DNA from: Nepenthes gracilis
Taxonomy: Eukaryota > Streptophyta > Magnoliopsida > Caryophyllales > Nepenthaceae
DNA length: 64,000 nt
Assembly: GCA_033239525.1 (NCBI GenBank)
Contig: BSYO01000002.1
Location: forward strand, 12,186,626-12,250,625
Direction: 5' to 3'
This document shows positions 25,405-37,582 of the stretch, in pieces. A program made the translations under genes and the position numbers. How positions within the stretch are numbered: the stretch's first letter is position 1; each line of letters opens with the position of its first letter. The notes beneath the pieces were generated by a model. It made no database searches and was not told where the DNA came from. It saw only the letters and a program-made list of their open reading frames with translations.

Positions 25405-28011
25405 AATGGTATCAGAGAGAAAAGAGATGCCTTAGGTTTTGATTTGGATCCTGTGCGGAAGCTTAGGTTTGATTGAGATTACCTGAATAAGTAACTGAAG
25501 ATGTTGGATAATTAAGTTAGATTGAGAAGTCTTGGGTATCTCGATTTACATAAGTTAGGCGAGAATTTCATTGGAAAACTAGTGTCTAAGTTAATTGACA
25601 TTGAATGCAGGCCTAGACTGATTAATTTGGGTATAAGGTTTAGGTTAAGCTGCTCTAAGCTAAGGCAATATAAGGATTGGTGGGATTAAGTGGGATGTTG
25701 AGGTTTCGACCTTGAGATCCTCGTCATGAATACATTAATTAATATTGTAATACAGCACGATTGTTAGGTGGGGATCTTCCTTGGAATGTTGGTCGACCAT
25801 GGGGATAAGGAAAAGAAATTGTTTGAAGGCACCTTAAGGATTTAAATGAAATTAATGTCGAGTTAGTATTGGATAAGATAGTATCTAATCAAGGTCTAAG
25901 TAGCCAACTTAGTATAAGTTAAGAATTTTATTGGCCTCGGGTTAAGATTTTCAGGTAGAAGTGATGTTTGAATTCGATGATTTAATATTATGGATAAGTA
26001 GAATGGATCACGTGAAGTTAAGAGATGCTGAGGACTTGGATGATTGATATAAAAGAGTATGATGGATCTCGAGGATAAAGAGATATGTTAGGATATGTTG
26101 TGAACGCTTGTAGTTGGATGTTTTGAAAGAAATTCTTGGAGCAATGTTTGATTGAGGATGATCTTTAAGGAGAGAGTTCGGCTAACTTCTTTTTTATTAC
26201 TTGGTGATTCGAGGATGCATCAAGGATTACCTCCGGTAGCTGAAATTTGTGTAGAATCGGAGGCATACCGATTAATGCTCGTTATGAACTGCCTTAGGAT
26301 TTTTGGGGTAAGTATAATGATGAATAAAGATTACATGAGAATGATTAAGGACGTTGTTGCCAAAAGAGTGAGTTCGGTTATGAAAATGTTAGATCGGGCA
26401 CGTGATTCTTTAAGAGTTTGAAGGTGGTTCGGTTATGAAGAAACGACTGGTGTTGTCATGGTATATGACTTTCTTTGGTTTAGCTGAATCAAATAAGCAA
26501 TTCAACAAGTATTTCTTTAGGATAGTAAAGTCAAGAGATGTTTGGCTTAGGGATGATTAGTATTCACAAGGATGAGATAGATGAAGGTAATCTTCAAGGA
26601 CTTAAGGGTACATTGATTAGTCGTTTTATTTGGGTTGATCCCTGATGGGTCTGATAAATTATGATAGCATGTAATATTTTTAGAAAGGATGAAATAATAG
26701 GATCCTACCCTCAACCTAAGTGGGGGAGGAACTTACGATTTGGAATTGTTTCGCCCATAGCAAAAATTATTCGCTAAGGTCTTCACCTTGAGGAATTGTA
26801 GGAGTTGTCCCATGAATGTGAGAATTAAAGAAATATGACACAAAGAAGAAATGAGATGTGAAATGAGGCATTTTGAGAAAACTCTAGAATTATATCGTGT
26901 GGATGGTTGACCTTGTAGTAAGTAAAGGAGGAAGTCCATAGTTAGCGTTACCCCCACCATAGGTCAAAGAAGTAATTAAGGTTTCCATTCGATAAATTTG
27001 TGAGTACTACTATCAAAGATAGTTTTCGTCTAATAATTTTAAGAAACAAATAGATGCACCACTAAGAAAGGGTGACCGTGTAAGATTGTAAATGGACCCT
27101 TGAGCTAGCAAATAATGTAACTATATTCGAAATGTTAGAGCCCTGAAGTGTTGAAATAAGATGTCCTTATGGTTATATTTTAGGACAATTAGAATGACCC
27201 ACTTGTTGTAAATTATAAAGAATATGTTAGGATTTAATTAGTAGACTCATCGATAGGCCAATAAGATCTTGAGAGCACTAATATTTGGGTTTGAAATCTA
27301 AGTGATAAGACTGTACCAAGTTTTAAGGAAATGGATATGATTGAGATTTTGATCTTAGGGATTCTGTGATAAATTGAGGATTGTGAAATGGTCGTGTCAA
27401 AATGTAATTGAATGTGATTAAAAAGAGTTAAGAATGAGTGGCCAAGTATTTCAAAAAAAAATTACATAAGTATTTGATGACTTTTTGACAAATCATTCAT
27501 TCTTGTTAATATGGATTCTGAATTTTTGGGAAATGTCGGTTTGAGGACATGCCAATGAAAACATGAGAATGTAAGGTGCTCTGTCTTTGAGGTTTATTTG
27601 TGAATGGAGGCTTATGTCAAAAATCTTAGCCAAGCCTAGAAAAATGTTGGGTTATAGTTAGATAAAACAATCAGAGTTGCACAGCAAAAGTGAGGTGAGC
27701 CCATGTATCTTAAGGATAAATTTGAGGTTCTTAAAGCTTAACGTGGATGAAGATAAGAAATTCACTGGAGGTTTTGAAGAAAACAATGAAATTGCGCTGC
27801 TTTTGGGATGTTTAGGGTTTCCTAGGATTGGATAGGAAGCATGGGATATTGGGAGATAAGATAATACATTTGCATAAGGCCCCATAGAATGAGTCTATGA
27901 TCATGGATGTGGCATAAAATCGTGAAGAAGAACTCTAAAAGGATTTTTCCCTAATTGTAATAATAAGGTTCATCAAATTTAGAGTACGAAATTTTTATAA
28001 GTGAGGGATAA
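25405..28011 (+). mobile_element. Non-coding interior of the complete non-autonomous element
   Basis: A 2.6-kb interior with the PBS TGGTATCAGAG at 25407-25417 and a decayed PPT (GTGAGGGATAAT) at 28001-28011. No frame encodes a recognisable gag or pol piece; the longest ORF is under 90 codons. It is homologous to the inverted interiors at 4.96-8.41, 15.70-17.43 and 18.72-20.46 kb. The internal PPT-like motif is at 26718-26728. Movement would have needed proteins from another element. Confidence 0.85.
25407..25417 (+). other. Primer-binding site, initiator tRNA-Met type
   Basis: Exact TGGTATCAGAG, two bases after the LTR end at 25404. Confidence 0.85.
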
Positions 28012-28208
28012 TATAATATCCTGAATATTTGTATTCAATTTAATTTGGATTTATTTATTTTTGGATAATTTGGTGTGATAAAAAAAAGTAATCAATTAAA
28101 TATTATGAAAATTTTAGAGTATATTTGAAATTGTTAGGTCAGCGCCCGGAGTGCGCCCATTCGATCGCCCTAGTAATGATTTAAATCTCGGGATTAAAAG
28201 AAAATGTA

Positions 28209-28244
<36 letters not shown>

Positions 28245-30630
28245 GTAATATATAATAATAATAATATGGAGGCAGAAGGAAATCAGGAGAAACAGAGAAA
28301 GAGGGCGTCGGGCGAGGGTTTTGTGAAAGAGAGAGAGGAGGAGGAGAATGGTGTTAGGGTTGGCAGCGCATGGGTCGGCAGCGATCGCGGGGGTGGTGTC
28401 CACCGTGGTGGAAGCAGCGGCAGCTCGCAGGCTTCGTGAGGGCAGCCGGAGGCGGCGCAGCAGCTGCGTGTGGTGAGCAGCTGCGCGATGGAGAAGCGGC
28501 CAAACAAAGCTCTCCGGGTTCGATTGCGGCTTCGAGCTGGTAGGGAATGTTGTAGAACGGGTCGAGGCAAGTAACCTCATACCCTCTTTTTCCATTTTCG
28601 TGCACTTTTGCTTTATTTTCTTCAGATATTTTCGCTCCGATACCGGATTAAATTTATATTTATTGCTTTCTATAATCTAAGCATGAATATATGTTAATTT
28701 GGAGACCAAATTTGTAGTCTAAGTTTGGTTTCGGTCGACGCAAACCCTAACCTACATGCCGGGCATGGATTTCCACGGGATTTTTGGGGCTTTTGATTAT
28801 TTTGAGACTACGATATGATTATGAATAATATGGGTAAGTTAATTTGTTGGTTGGGTATCCGAAATTATGGTTATTTATGGATTTTCGTTCGTGAAGCCTG
28901 TGACTTGCACCCGGACACTATTTAGGTTCCGATTTGAGGATTAGTGTATAAATGGACTTGGGATTTCAGTTACCTATGCCTTGGGTTCTATAAATTACCC
29001 GTTGGATGTTCTTAAATCCAAAAATTAAGCAATTTGTTCACCCGAGCACTTTTCACCCGGGCACTTCTAATGATATTTTGTATACTTCTTCCATGTTCGA
29101 ATGCTGACCAAGTGATATGAATAATTATGCAAGTTCAATTATTTAATTTGGAAGTTGTGGTGTATCCGATGATAATAAAATTCACATCCAAATGTTTCCA
29201 AGTCAAATGCTTCTCTCTGGTAAGAAATCAAAATCTCTGCTATGTCTCTGATCCTTGTATATAAGTTAAGATATGGAAGTTATGAAAATACTTAAGCTAT
29301 GAAAAGACGTAAATCCGGAAGCAAAATAATAAGATACGAATATCTGAAGGGAAATTCCACATTATGGAATATGATGAATTTGATCTCACAGATGGAGAAA
29401 TATTGTGAAAGAAGTTTGGTGGAACCGTTCCTCAAGAGAACAAGAAATCATGAAACTAGGACCACGAATTCATGTTATGAAGGGTAACATTCTTTGGCTC
29501 GCCATAAATATTGCGATGGAGATCCGAGGATACGCGCCCGGTATCCTAGCTGTTTTTTTGAAGCGGGTGGTATTCCTAGCAAGCCTTAGTAAGTTACAAT
29601 GGTAATTGATGATAACTCTGTCCATGGAGTGATACATGGTCTGCCGTCCTCAAAGCGTTGTACAAGGAGGAAAAAGAATCAAGATCTCCGTCCTCGGGGC
29701 GTTGTACAAGGAGGAAAAAGAACCAAAAATAATGAATATGAAATAATGCATGCATAAATAAGAACCAAGGCCTTTGATTGTGTTCACCGAATACAATCTA
29801 TCCTCGATTATTCACTCCCTTGGCTGGAGGGCCTACTAGCCCGTGGTCCGCAAAGATAAATAAGTAAGTTAATCCATGATTATAAGAAAATAAGAATAAA
29901 GAAAGAAGTCAATTGCACTCAGAATATGTCTACCCAAGTTCTGCTATGCTTCCTTTCCTTGTTCATGTATTTTTCTCTTCTTTGATTTCACTATTATTGT
30001 TATTGCTTTGATATGAGGTGCTTGTTAGGCTATTAGCTCACTCTTATTTCTTCATCCTTTTTGATGAGAGTTACAATCCGGCACCCGATTAGTTAGAGCA
30101 AAGTGAGAGGACTCGCGTATGGAGAATTGCTAGTCTGCAAGGATCTAGCGCCTAGAATATAAATTTATGATATGTTATGTAAATTGTTAATTTATTGTTA
30201 TTATGCATTAAATTGTGGGATGCTTATTATTGCGTTTGTGATGGGCAAGTGTATATGCTTCCGCAGGTTCATCTGGTGGATTAGATTATTGCTTCCGCTA
30301 CTTGTTTTGGTTATTTGCAGATTTAGAAGGCATCTCTATTTTGATTATGATATAGTGGATAGGAATTTCGGTGATAGAGCCATGGATGTTATACCTCCGA
30401 TGATCCTGTGATTATGTGCGGAATGAACTGGAGGAATATTTTTGTCTATGATTACGCAGAAATTATATTATAACAGGTTGTATTTTTAGTTTTCATGCAA
30501 TTACAGAGGAGACTCTGTTGAAATTTCTACAAAATCATTAAATAATTATTATGTATTAATTACCAAGTCATTATTAGAGTTTATATGTCATTAACGGAGG
30601 GTCTTAAAGGATAGGACCCGTTCAGTTACA
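28012..30630 (+). mobile_element. 3' LTR of the complete non-autonomous element
   Basis: A 2,619-bp LTR that starts TATAATATCCTG (the TG has become TA) and ends CAGTTACA, followed by the duplication AGACC. It has the donor-like AG/GCAAGTAA at 28565-28574, the microsatellite at 28206-28266, the hairpin at 29776-29798 and a small local duplication near 29638-29720. Confidence 0.88.
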
Positions 30631-30635
30631 AGACC
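30631..30635. repeat. Target-site duplication AGACC (right)
   Basis: Matches 22857-22861. Confidence 0.85.
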
Positions 30636-31643
30636 TGTCTAAGGGTTATACAGATGAACTTCGGTATTTTGAGGAAGTATGAGAAAGGAAATTATGGGTA
30701 GACTTATTTGCTTGAGAAAGTAGAATATCACATTCCTAAGTGGGGAAACGAAAGCGTGTCTGAAATGTAGGAGTTATGAAGTTGGAACTGAAAAGTTCTA
30801 TGGTCTTGGTTTAGGATGATGGAATTGACCCACCCCAAGTGATTATAGATAGTGTGTTCGGATTGATCTAGTTGACTCATCGATGTACCACCAAGATCTC
30901 AAGGTTACTAAGTATATTGGTATTGAAAATTGGGCTACAAACCAGAAACCACATCGAACTTGTGGTGACTATATGATTGTAGTCTCTAGTTTTGTTGCAT
31001 TGTGGGTGTTCACTTCTCGGTATGGACATTTTTGGATTAGTGAAATCATGGCTGTTGTGTAGTCTGAATGTTCCAGATGAATTTGGTATTTCAGGAAAAT
31101 GTTGTTTTGATGACATACCAATGAAATGAGGAGAATGTAGAGTACTCTACCTTGGAAGTCTGATTCTGATTCAAGGTTTGTGTTAGGATCATAATTTAAC
31201 TTGATAAAAGAATTAAATATTGGGCCGAATTCGTTGTGATGGTAAATTGTAATTTGACGATTTAGAGTTAAATGATTGGATCAAAGTGGGGCAACGAAAG
31301 AGTGATGAACCTATTTATGTATTAATGTCTAAGATGATGTTCAGAAGAAATGCTCAATCTTGAGGTTTAGTATGAAATGAAAAGAAACGTTTCACTTGTG
31401 TAAGATTTTGGAACTAAGTTAGAAAAGTGGCTAATGAAATAGATTTGTCTTTGGACTTAGTAAATTTGGATCCTAATAAGACATGTCAAATGACAAGGAT
31501 GAGAACATTTTAGAGAATTAAGGTTTTTTCTAGGATAACCGCCAGAATCTTGAAATGATTTGGATATGTTAGGAAGGTTTCTTGATTGTGAAATTCGAGG
31601 TTCATTAAATTTTAATGACGAAATTTCTATAAGTGGGGGAGAG
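30631..31643 (+). mobile_element. Interior remnant of the outer element (right part) with PPT
   Basis: This continues the interior broken at 22861. The part around 30820-30900 matches 27190-27270 of the inner element. It ends in a good PPT, AAGTGGGGGAGAG, at 31631-31643 directly before an LTR. Non-coding. Confidence 0.7.
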
Positions 31644-31951
31644 TGTGAGATCCCAATCCTGAAACGTAATAATTATGGAATAATTGTGTAGATTAAAATC
31701 ATGTTTTGGTTTTAGTGTAGTGAAAAATTTGGTACCAAAGTAAAGAGGAGCGAAACTGGCCAAATGGAGGACTGGCGCTAGTTGTGCGCACAAGCACACG
31801 GTGAGGCACAATTTTGCTCGAATGCCTGCTCGAAGGCCGCCTGAGGCAAGGCGGGGGTGGCTCCTGGGTACGAGAAGGGCACTTGAGCGCCACCATCGAG
31901 CGCGATTTTGCGAAAAGGAGTGCACGATGAGCGCTCAAGTGCCCCGACTAA

Positions 31952-31958
31952 TATAAAA
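31952..31958 (+). promoter_or_regulatory. LTR TATA box
   Basis: TATAAAA directly after the GC-rich U3 block and followed by a GA-rich leader. Confidence 0.6.
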
Positions 31959-32753
31959 GGGGGCTATGCGCGATTCTTCAGCATTTTCTTCAGCATTTCG
32001 GAACGAGAACGAAGGGAGAGAAGAGGAAAAGGGGAAAAGAGAAGGAGAGGGAGAAATCTCCCCATTCTACTTCGATCCAGATAAAAATAATGGCAGATCA
32101 TGCTCAAGAAAGTATACTTCAGACGTTATATACCGTTTTTACAGTGTTTTAATATCTCTGCAACTGTATTTATACTCTAAAAGCATATTTCTCCATGTTC
32201 TGTATAAATAAACCCTATTTCTACAAATTGTTCGGACAGATTTCATGTTTATCTATATGTGTGACAATATATAGCTTTGATCTTATGAAAAATCATGTAT
32301 TTGGTACATGATTTATGTCTGAAAGCTTGAGCGAAACCCTAGATGCAAAAATTAAGGATTTTGTGCTTTAAATCCATGGTTCTGCATGTTTAATGCAAAT
32401 TAACTGGATAGATTTTATATTTATGCATGTGTTTGGCATCCATTTTATGTTTGAAATATTTATTGAAACCCTAAGCATGAAAATGTGACAGTTAATTTGT
32501 AAAAGAGTATTGTTTGTATTATGATTTATAACTGAGAAATTTACACGAAATTGCACTGTTAAGTTTTTGTAAATTTGTGGAGTATTCTAAAGGATTAATG
32601 GTGAAATCTTTGCTAATTTCAGAAGCTTGATGAGTTATAAGCTAAGAAAACGAGAGGAAAACTGTTTCTGATACTGTTAATTAGGACCCAAGACTGATAT
32701 ATGGTCATGTGAGGTTCTCTGGCATGCCTTACGACATTACGGTGATAATTGGA

Positions 32754-32775
32754 ATAACTCCGTCCATAGAGTTAT
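32754..32775 (+). other. Second conserved U5 hairpin
   Basis: ATAACTC, 8-base loop CGTCCATA, GAGTTAT. The same 7-bp stem and loop type recur at 39371-39392 and, weaker, at 48968-48989 and 29612-29630. Confidence 0.65.
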
Positions 32776-34084
32776 ACATGGTCTGCCCTTCCTCGAGCGT
32801 TATTGGAACTGACTCTAGAGGTCAGAAATCCTCTGTTGGCATTGAATTGTGTGCCCAAAAACACAATCGATCCCTGTTATCGTTCTTGTTCCTGGCCTTT
32901 GATTGTGTAGCAAAAACACAATCTATTCCCGATTATTCGCCCCCTCGACTAGTAGGGTATGCTAGTTGGGTCCCTAGGATATCAAACTAGAATTTCTGTA
33001 TAAACAAGTGAGATTTTGAATTGTTTTATGAACCCCGATACATGTTTAAGTAGAATCATGCTTTATTCTTGTTTGCATAAACTGCTTCTGTTCTTCTGAG
33101 CTAATATTAACATAGTTTTCTACCTAGCATGATTTATGGTTTCGGAGACCTATTTATATGGAAATTATGCTTTCCTCATAATTATTGTACGTGCTTCTGC
33201 TCATCTGCACTCATGTTCTACATGTAAGCATAAATAATAATTTTTGAGACTTGTTCCTGTAGAATCATGCTTTTCTCATGCTTTTGTATATGTTCCTATT
33301 CTTTGACAGTTTCTAGAACCGTTTGCATTGTGTTTTGCTAATATTTTTGTAATCATTGTCTTATTGTATTTAAGCTTTAAATGCAACTATATCTGCTTTA
33401 CTATATTATGTTCTACATGAGAGCATTATATTTTGCACATTTTGGTACCTTACTGGGTTTCAGCTCCCTATTTTATTTTTCCCCTCCAGATAAGGATATA
33501 GAGAAGATACTAGATGATCTGGCCTAGCTAGAGCTAGCGAGGAAGATCCGGAGCCTTGGAGTTTCTGAAGACTTGGGAATGTGATGATGTTATTGTAAAT
33601 ACCTGAATCTTTAAGGAGGATTATGTATAATTGGCTATGATATGTATTATATTCTATCATAATTATATTTATCCTTTCCAAGGTTTCTGTTAGGGATATA
33701 GTTGCTTCCGCTATATGTTTTCTGATTTTAGAACAGGTCCTAGATGGCATCTCTCTTCTGAATTCTGGTATAGTGGATAGGGTTGTTAAATTAAAGCCAT
33801 GGATGGTATTTGTGGTCCTATGAATGAGTGTTGTAGGAGAATTGTGATATTTGGTTAGTTGTGTGCTTGTACTAGTCGTGTAATTGTGTTGTGGTCATAT
33901 GTCTGAGGTTTGGATATCGAGTATACTCTGTACAGGATATTTATTACAGAATTTATTTTAGTTTCGGTCCTATTTTAAATAGAACTTTGTCAAAATTTTT
34001 ACAGGATTAACTAATTTAAATTTATGATTCTATTCTGAATCTATCTAACGGAGGGTCCTATAGGGATTAGGATCTGCTCTATCA

Positions 34085-34632
34085 TAGCATGGGTAATCAT
34101 ATTCTAAAGCCAATTTATGCAAAAGCCCCAAAAATCAGTTGGTGAAAGTATTTGGGTGCAAGGCTAGGGTTTAGGTGCAAAATACCGATCAAAACTAGGA
34201 AATCAAACATGAACTCCACATATATGCTTGTTTAAAACATAGGCAATACAAAATATAAACTTAATTGGATATTAGAATAAGGATACCCAAAAACAATGAA
34301 GCAACAAGTACAAATAACAAAAGAAGAGGGTATGGGTGCACTTACATTAACCCGATATATCACTTCTCTAACTAGCTCCAAGTTAAATTCGAACCCGAGA
34401 GCCTCGAGCTCACCTCTCTCTCTTCTCCCTCTCCCTCTCGTCTGTGGGATATTTGAAAAATGTGTCCTAAAAACCCTCACAGGGTTTTTATTTCTCAGGC
34501 AGGTACTCAAGCGCTGGCTAGCGCCCAACGGGGGCTAGCTTGCTCAAAACAATGCCTACCTCGAGCGCTCGAGTGCCCGGCAGGCGCTACAGCACTAGCT
34601 TGGGTGCCCATGGCGCCGACCGAGGCTCCCGA
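34085..34632 (-). mobile_element. LTR fragment (left part), split by a solo LTR
   Basis: This minus-strand LTR piece is related to 58765-60336: the AAATCC(C)AAAAATC stretch, the GTAAGTGCACCC motif near 34339 and the AACTAGCTCCAAG leader are shared. Its GC-rich U3 block runs into the insertion at 34633. U5 is cut at the left next to the plus-strand LTR. It resumes at 37583. Confidence 0.65.
34628..34632. repeat. Target-site duplication CCCGA (left)
   Basis: Pairs with CCTGA at 37583-37587, with one C/T difference. Confidence 0.65.
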
Positions 34633-35383
34633 TGTAACAGCCGAGATTCTAGAACGTAGGAAATTCCAGTCATCAAGTCCTTATAATTCAATCAATGCCA
34701 GTTGACCAGAAAAGGTAATAAGAAAAGTAAACCGGCCTTAAGATGAAATCAAGTTCTGCCCTTGCATGATGAAAAGAAGTTCGGATTTCCTTAATGAAAA
34801 TCGAGTCCGGATTTTTCTTGATAAAAAGAAGTTCGGCTTGTCCCTTAGTATAAAAGAAGTTTGGCTATTCCTTGGTGCAAAACAAGTTCGGCTCCATCAT
34901 TATCAAGACTAGCCACTTTAAAGAAAAGCAAAACCGGCCTTGAACATGTTTTGAAATTGGGTTTTGTTCCATTAAGGGCCGGAGTATATTGTAAGGCTGA
35001 AGTGGTCTTAAAGGACGGAGTGGCTTTGTGTATTGGAGGACAGAGTAGATTATGGGAAAGCCGAAGTTGATAATCTGGTCAACAGGTGTTGACCGGAAGT
35101 CGTGTAGAAGTAATTGAATGTGTTTACATGAGAAAGCTAAATCCTGTTAAGTTCAGTGAACCAGGAATTAATTAGGAAATCTAAATCCCGTTAAGTTCTG
35201 TTAATTAGGAATTAATGAACTCCTTGGAAAAATAAAACCATAAATGATCTAATTAATAAGGGAACCTTTAGGAAATGTAGAAGCCATAAATAAGAAACAT
35301 TCCCCCTTGGATTGCCAATCATTAATAATGAAACATTCCCCCTGTATTGCCAATTATTAACAATAGTCTTCAGACCTAAGGCC

Positions 35384-35391
35384 TATAAATA
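35384..35391 (+). promoter_or_regulatory. LTR TATA box
   Basis: TATAAATA; the equivalent box in the other full copy is at 41992-41999. Confidence 0.65.
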
Positions 35392-35704
35392 AGAACTGGA
35401 GGAGTAAGAAAAAAGCATGCAATAGAATTTCTAGTAAAGGGAGGCGAAAAGATCAAGGCAAAGCAGAAGAAACCCAGGCAAGAGTAAAAATCAAGGCAAA
35501 GTAGAAGAAACCCAGGCAAGAATACTTACCCCTTTTTTTAAAGTTCATGATTATTCATGTTTGCTATGCGAGTATATATGATATTCTTATGAAATTATGT
35601 ATGATGTTTGTTCTGTTCCATTGATTTAAAGATATTCATGATGTCCGATTTTGGTTTTGTTCTGCTTAAAGTCTAATTATTTATCGAACTTTGATAATTG
35701 CATG

Positions 35705-36500
35705 TTTAAAGAAAAGAACTCCGCCTTATTAAAAGAACTCCGCCTTTTGCAAAGAGCTCCGCCCTTTTGAAGAAAAAGTACTCTGCCTGTTTAAGAAAAA
35801 GAGCTCCGCCCTTTTGAAGAAAAAGTACTCTATCCGTTTGAGAAAAAGCACTCCGTCCTTTTAAGAAAGAGCACTCCGTCCGTTTGATGAAAAATCACTC
35901 CGTCCTTTTAAGAAAAAAGAGCTCTGGACTTTTGATGAAAAAGCACTCCGTCCTTTTAAGAAAGTGCAGTCCGTCCATTTGATGAAAAAGCACTCCGTCC
36001 TTTTAAGAAAGTGCACTCCATCCGTTTGATGAAAAGCACTCCGTCCTTTTAAGAAAAAGAGCTCCAGACTTTTGATGAAAAAGCACTCCGTCCTTTTAAG
36101 AAAGAGCACTCCGTCCGTTTGATGAAAAATCACTCCGTCCTTTTAAGAAGAAGCATTCCGTCCTTTAAAGAAAGGGCACTCCGTCCGTTTTAGAAAAAGC
36201 ACTCCGTCTTTTGAAGAAAAAGTATTCTGTCCTTTTTAGAAAAAGAACTCCGCCCTTTTGATGAAAAAGCACTTCGTCCTTTTTAGAAAAAGAACTCCAC
36301 TCTTTTGATGAAAAAAGCACTTTGTCCTTTTTAGAAAAAGAATTTCGCCTTTTTGAAAAGCACTCCATCCTTTTGAGAAAAGAACTCCGTCTTCTTGAGA
36401 AAAGAGCTCTAGCTTTGGAAAAGAACTCCGGTATTTTGAGAAAAAGAACTCAGTTTTTCTGAGAAAAGAACTCCAACTTTTGAACTCCAGTTTCTGTTAA
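35705..36500 (+). repeat. Degenerate 20-28 bp array of ACTCCGTCC-type units
   Basis: Roughly thirty units of the form AAAAAGCACTCCGTCCTTTT with variants (GAACTCCGCC, GAGCTCCG), in purine-rich orientation on the plus strand. Neighbouring units around 35860-36130 are nearly identical over longer blocks of about 85-170 bp, so whole groups of units were duplicated. Confidence 0.85.
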
Positions 36501-36889
36501 AACGATCTTCGGTTTTAAGGAAAAAGGACTCCGGCTTATAAGAAAACAATTTCGGATTTAAGATGATTAAAGGAAAAGTTATACGGACTTCAATTGATGA
36601 AATTAAGAACAAGGCAAATGTATGTAATCCGGACAGCAACTAGAACTCTATAACTTTCGACTTTTGAACAATGATGGATGGCCATTAAAAGATATGAACT
36701 AAAAATTGAGTTTCCATTAAACTTGTTGTTAAAGATGGAAGAAGGATATTGGAGTGACACTCGAGGATTACCTCCTGGGCCACGGGAGGGAACTTTTGGT
36801 GGCATAATACTTTTGGACTACGACCCCGTATGCCAGGTTAAAGGCATTACCTCCTGCCTCGGGGAGCATAATGAGAGGATACGGTTTTA

Positions 36890-36911
36890 GGTTGTGGGGT
36901 TATACACAACC
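36890..36911 (+). other. Conserved U5 hairpin, covarying arms
   Basis: GGTTGTG, loop, CACAACC. Compared with GATTGTG/CACAATC elsewhere, the second pair has changed from A-T to G-C in both arms. The flank TCCTCGAT after it is conserved. Confidence 0.65.
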
Positions 36912-37582
36912 CGTCCTCGATGTTGTCCACTCCCGTCTGCTCCCTAAAGATGATAAGAATTTTCAATGGTTTTTATGTGTTTTCTGAAGACAAGATAATA
37001 AGAAAAAGAATAAGAAAATTCCGAACTAAAGAAGAAATGATGATTTTTGTATGCTAAGATATGTTATGAAACTCTATTTTGATCCGCTTATGTATATGTT
37101 TATGTTTTCTGTATGTGAGTATCTTGCTGGGTTTGTGGCTCACTCTTGTTATTTTCAGATGACGAAAGGCTCATGAAGGACAAAGTTGAGTAGAACCTTA
37201 TGGTGTAACCAAATTGTTCGGCTGGCTGGAGCTGATTAAATGAAGAACTTAGTTTTATTTCCTTTTGATGTTTTGAGAAGACTTGTAAAATGATTCCGTT
37301 GTTTATGACTCTATGGATGTTCTTAGTATGTTTTCGTGATTTGTTTTTGGTTAATGTTATTGAAAGGTTTAGTAAGCATCTCTGATTTTCAAGTCCGGCT
37401 AACTTTAATGTTGGCTAGCCTGGTGTGAAATTAAAATTGAATGGCCAGCTCATGCACTTCGGCCTCAATCAATCTAGTGTAAAAGAGAAGTAAAATTTTT
37501 ATGTCCATTAATATTTATTTATTAATTATCTTTTAAGACTTGACGGTGGCTTTGTGCGTGGAATTATGTCTGGTCCGTCACA

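Larger units (their letters stand above)
31644..34084 (+). mobile_element. 3' LTR of the outer gag-pol-less element
   Basis: It starts TGTGAGATCCC right after the PPT and ends near CTCTATCA. The GC-rich block is at 31755-31945 and the TATA box at 31952-31958. U5 hairpins are at 32754-32775 and 32901-32923. The acceptor-like TTTCCCCTCCAG is at 33478-33489. The partner 5' LTR was not found in the window, so the element is incomplete. Confidence 0.75.
34633..37582 (+). mobile_element. Solo LTR of the purine-array family
   Basis: A 2,950-bp LTR, TGTAACAGCCGAG to GGTCCGTCACA, flanked by CCCGA/CCTGA and with no PBS, PPT or interior beside it, so a solo LTR. It contains paired TTGAC motifs near 35070-35095, the TATA box at 35384-35391, a duplicated leader segment with the AG/GCAAG motif at 35475 and 35515, the long repeat array (35705-36500), a hairpin with covarying arms at 36890-36911 and the acceptor-like ATTTTCAG/ATGACG at 37151-37164. 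Confidence 0.85.
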
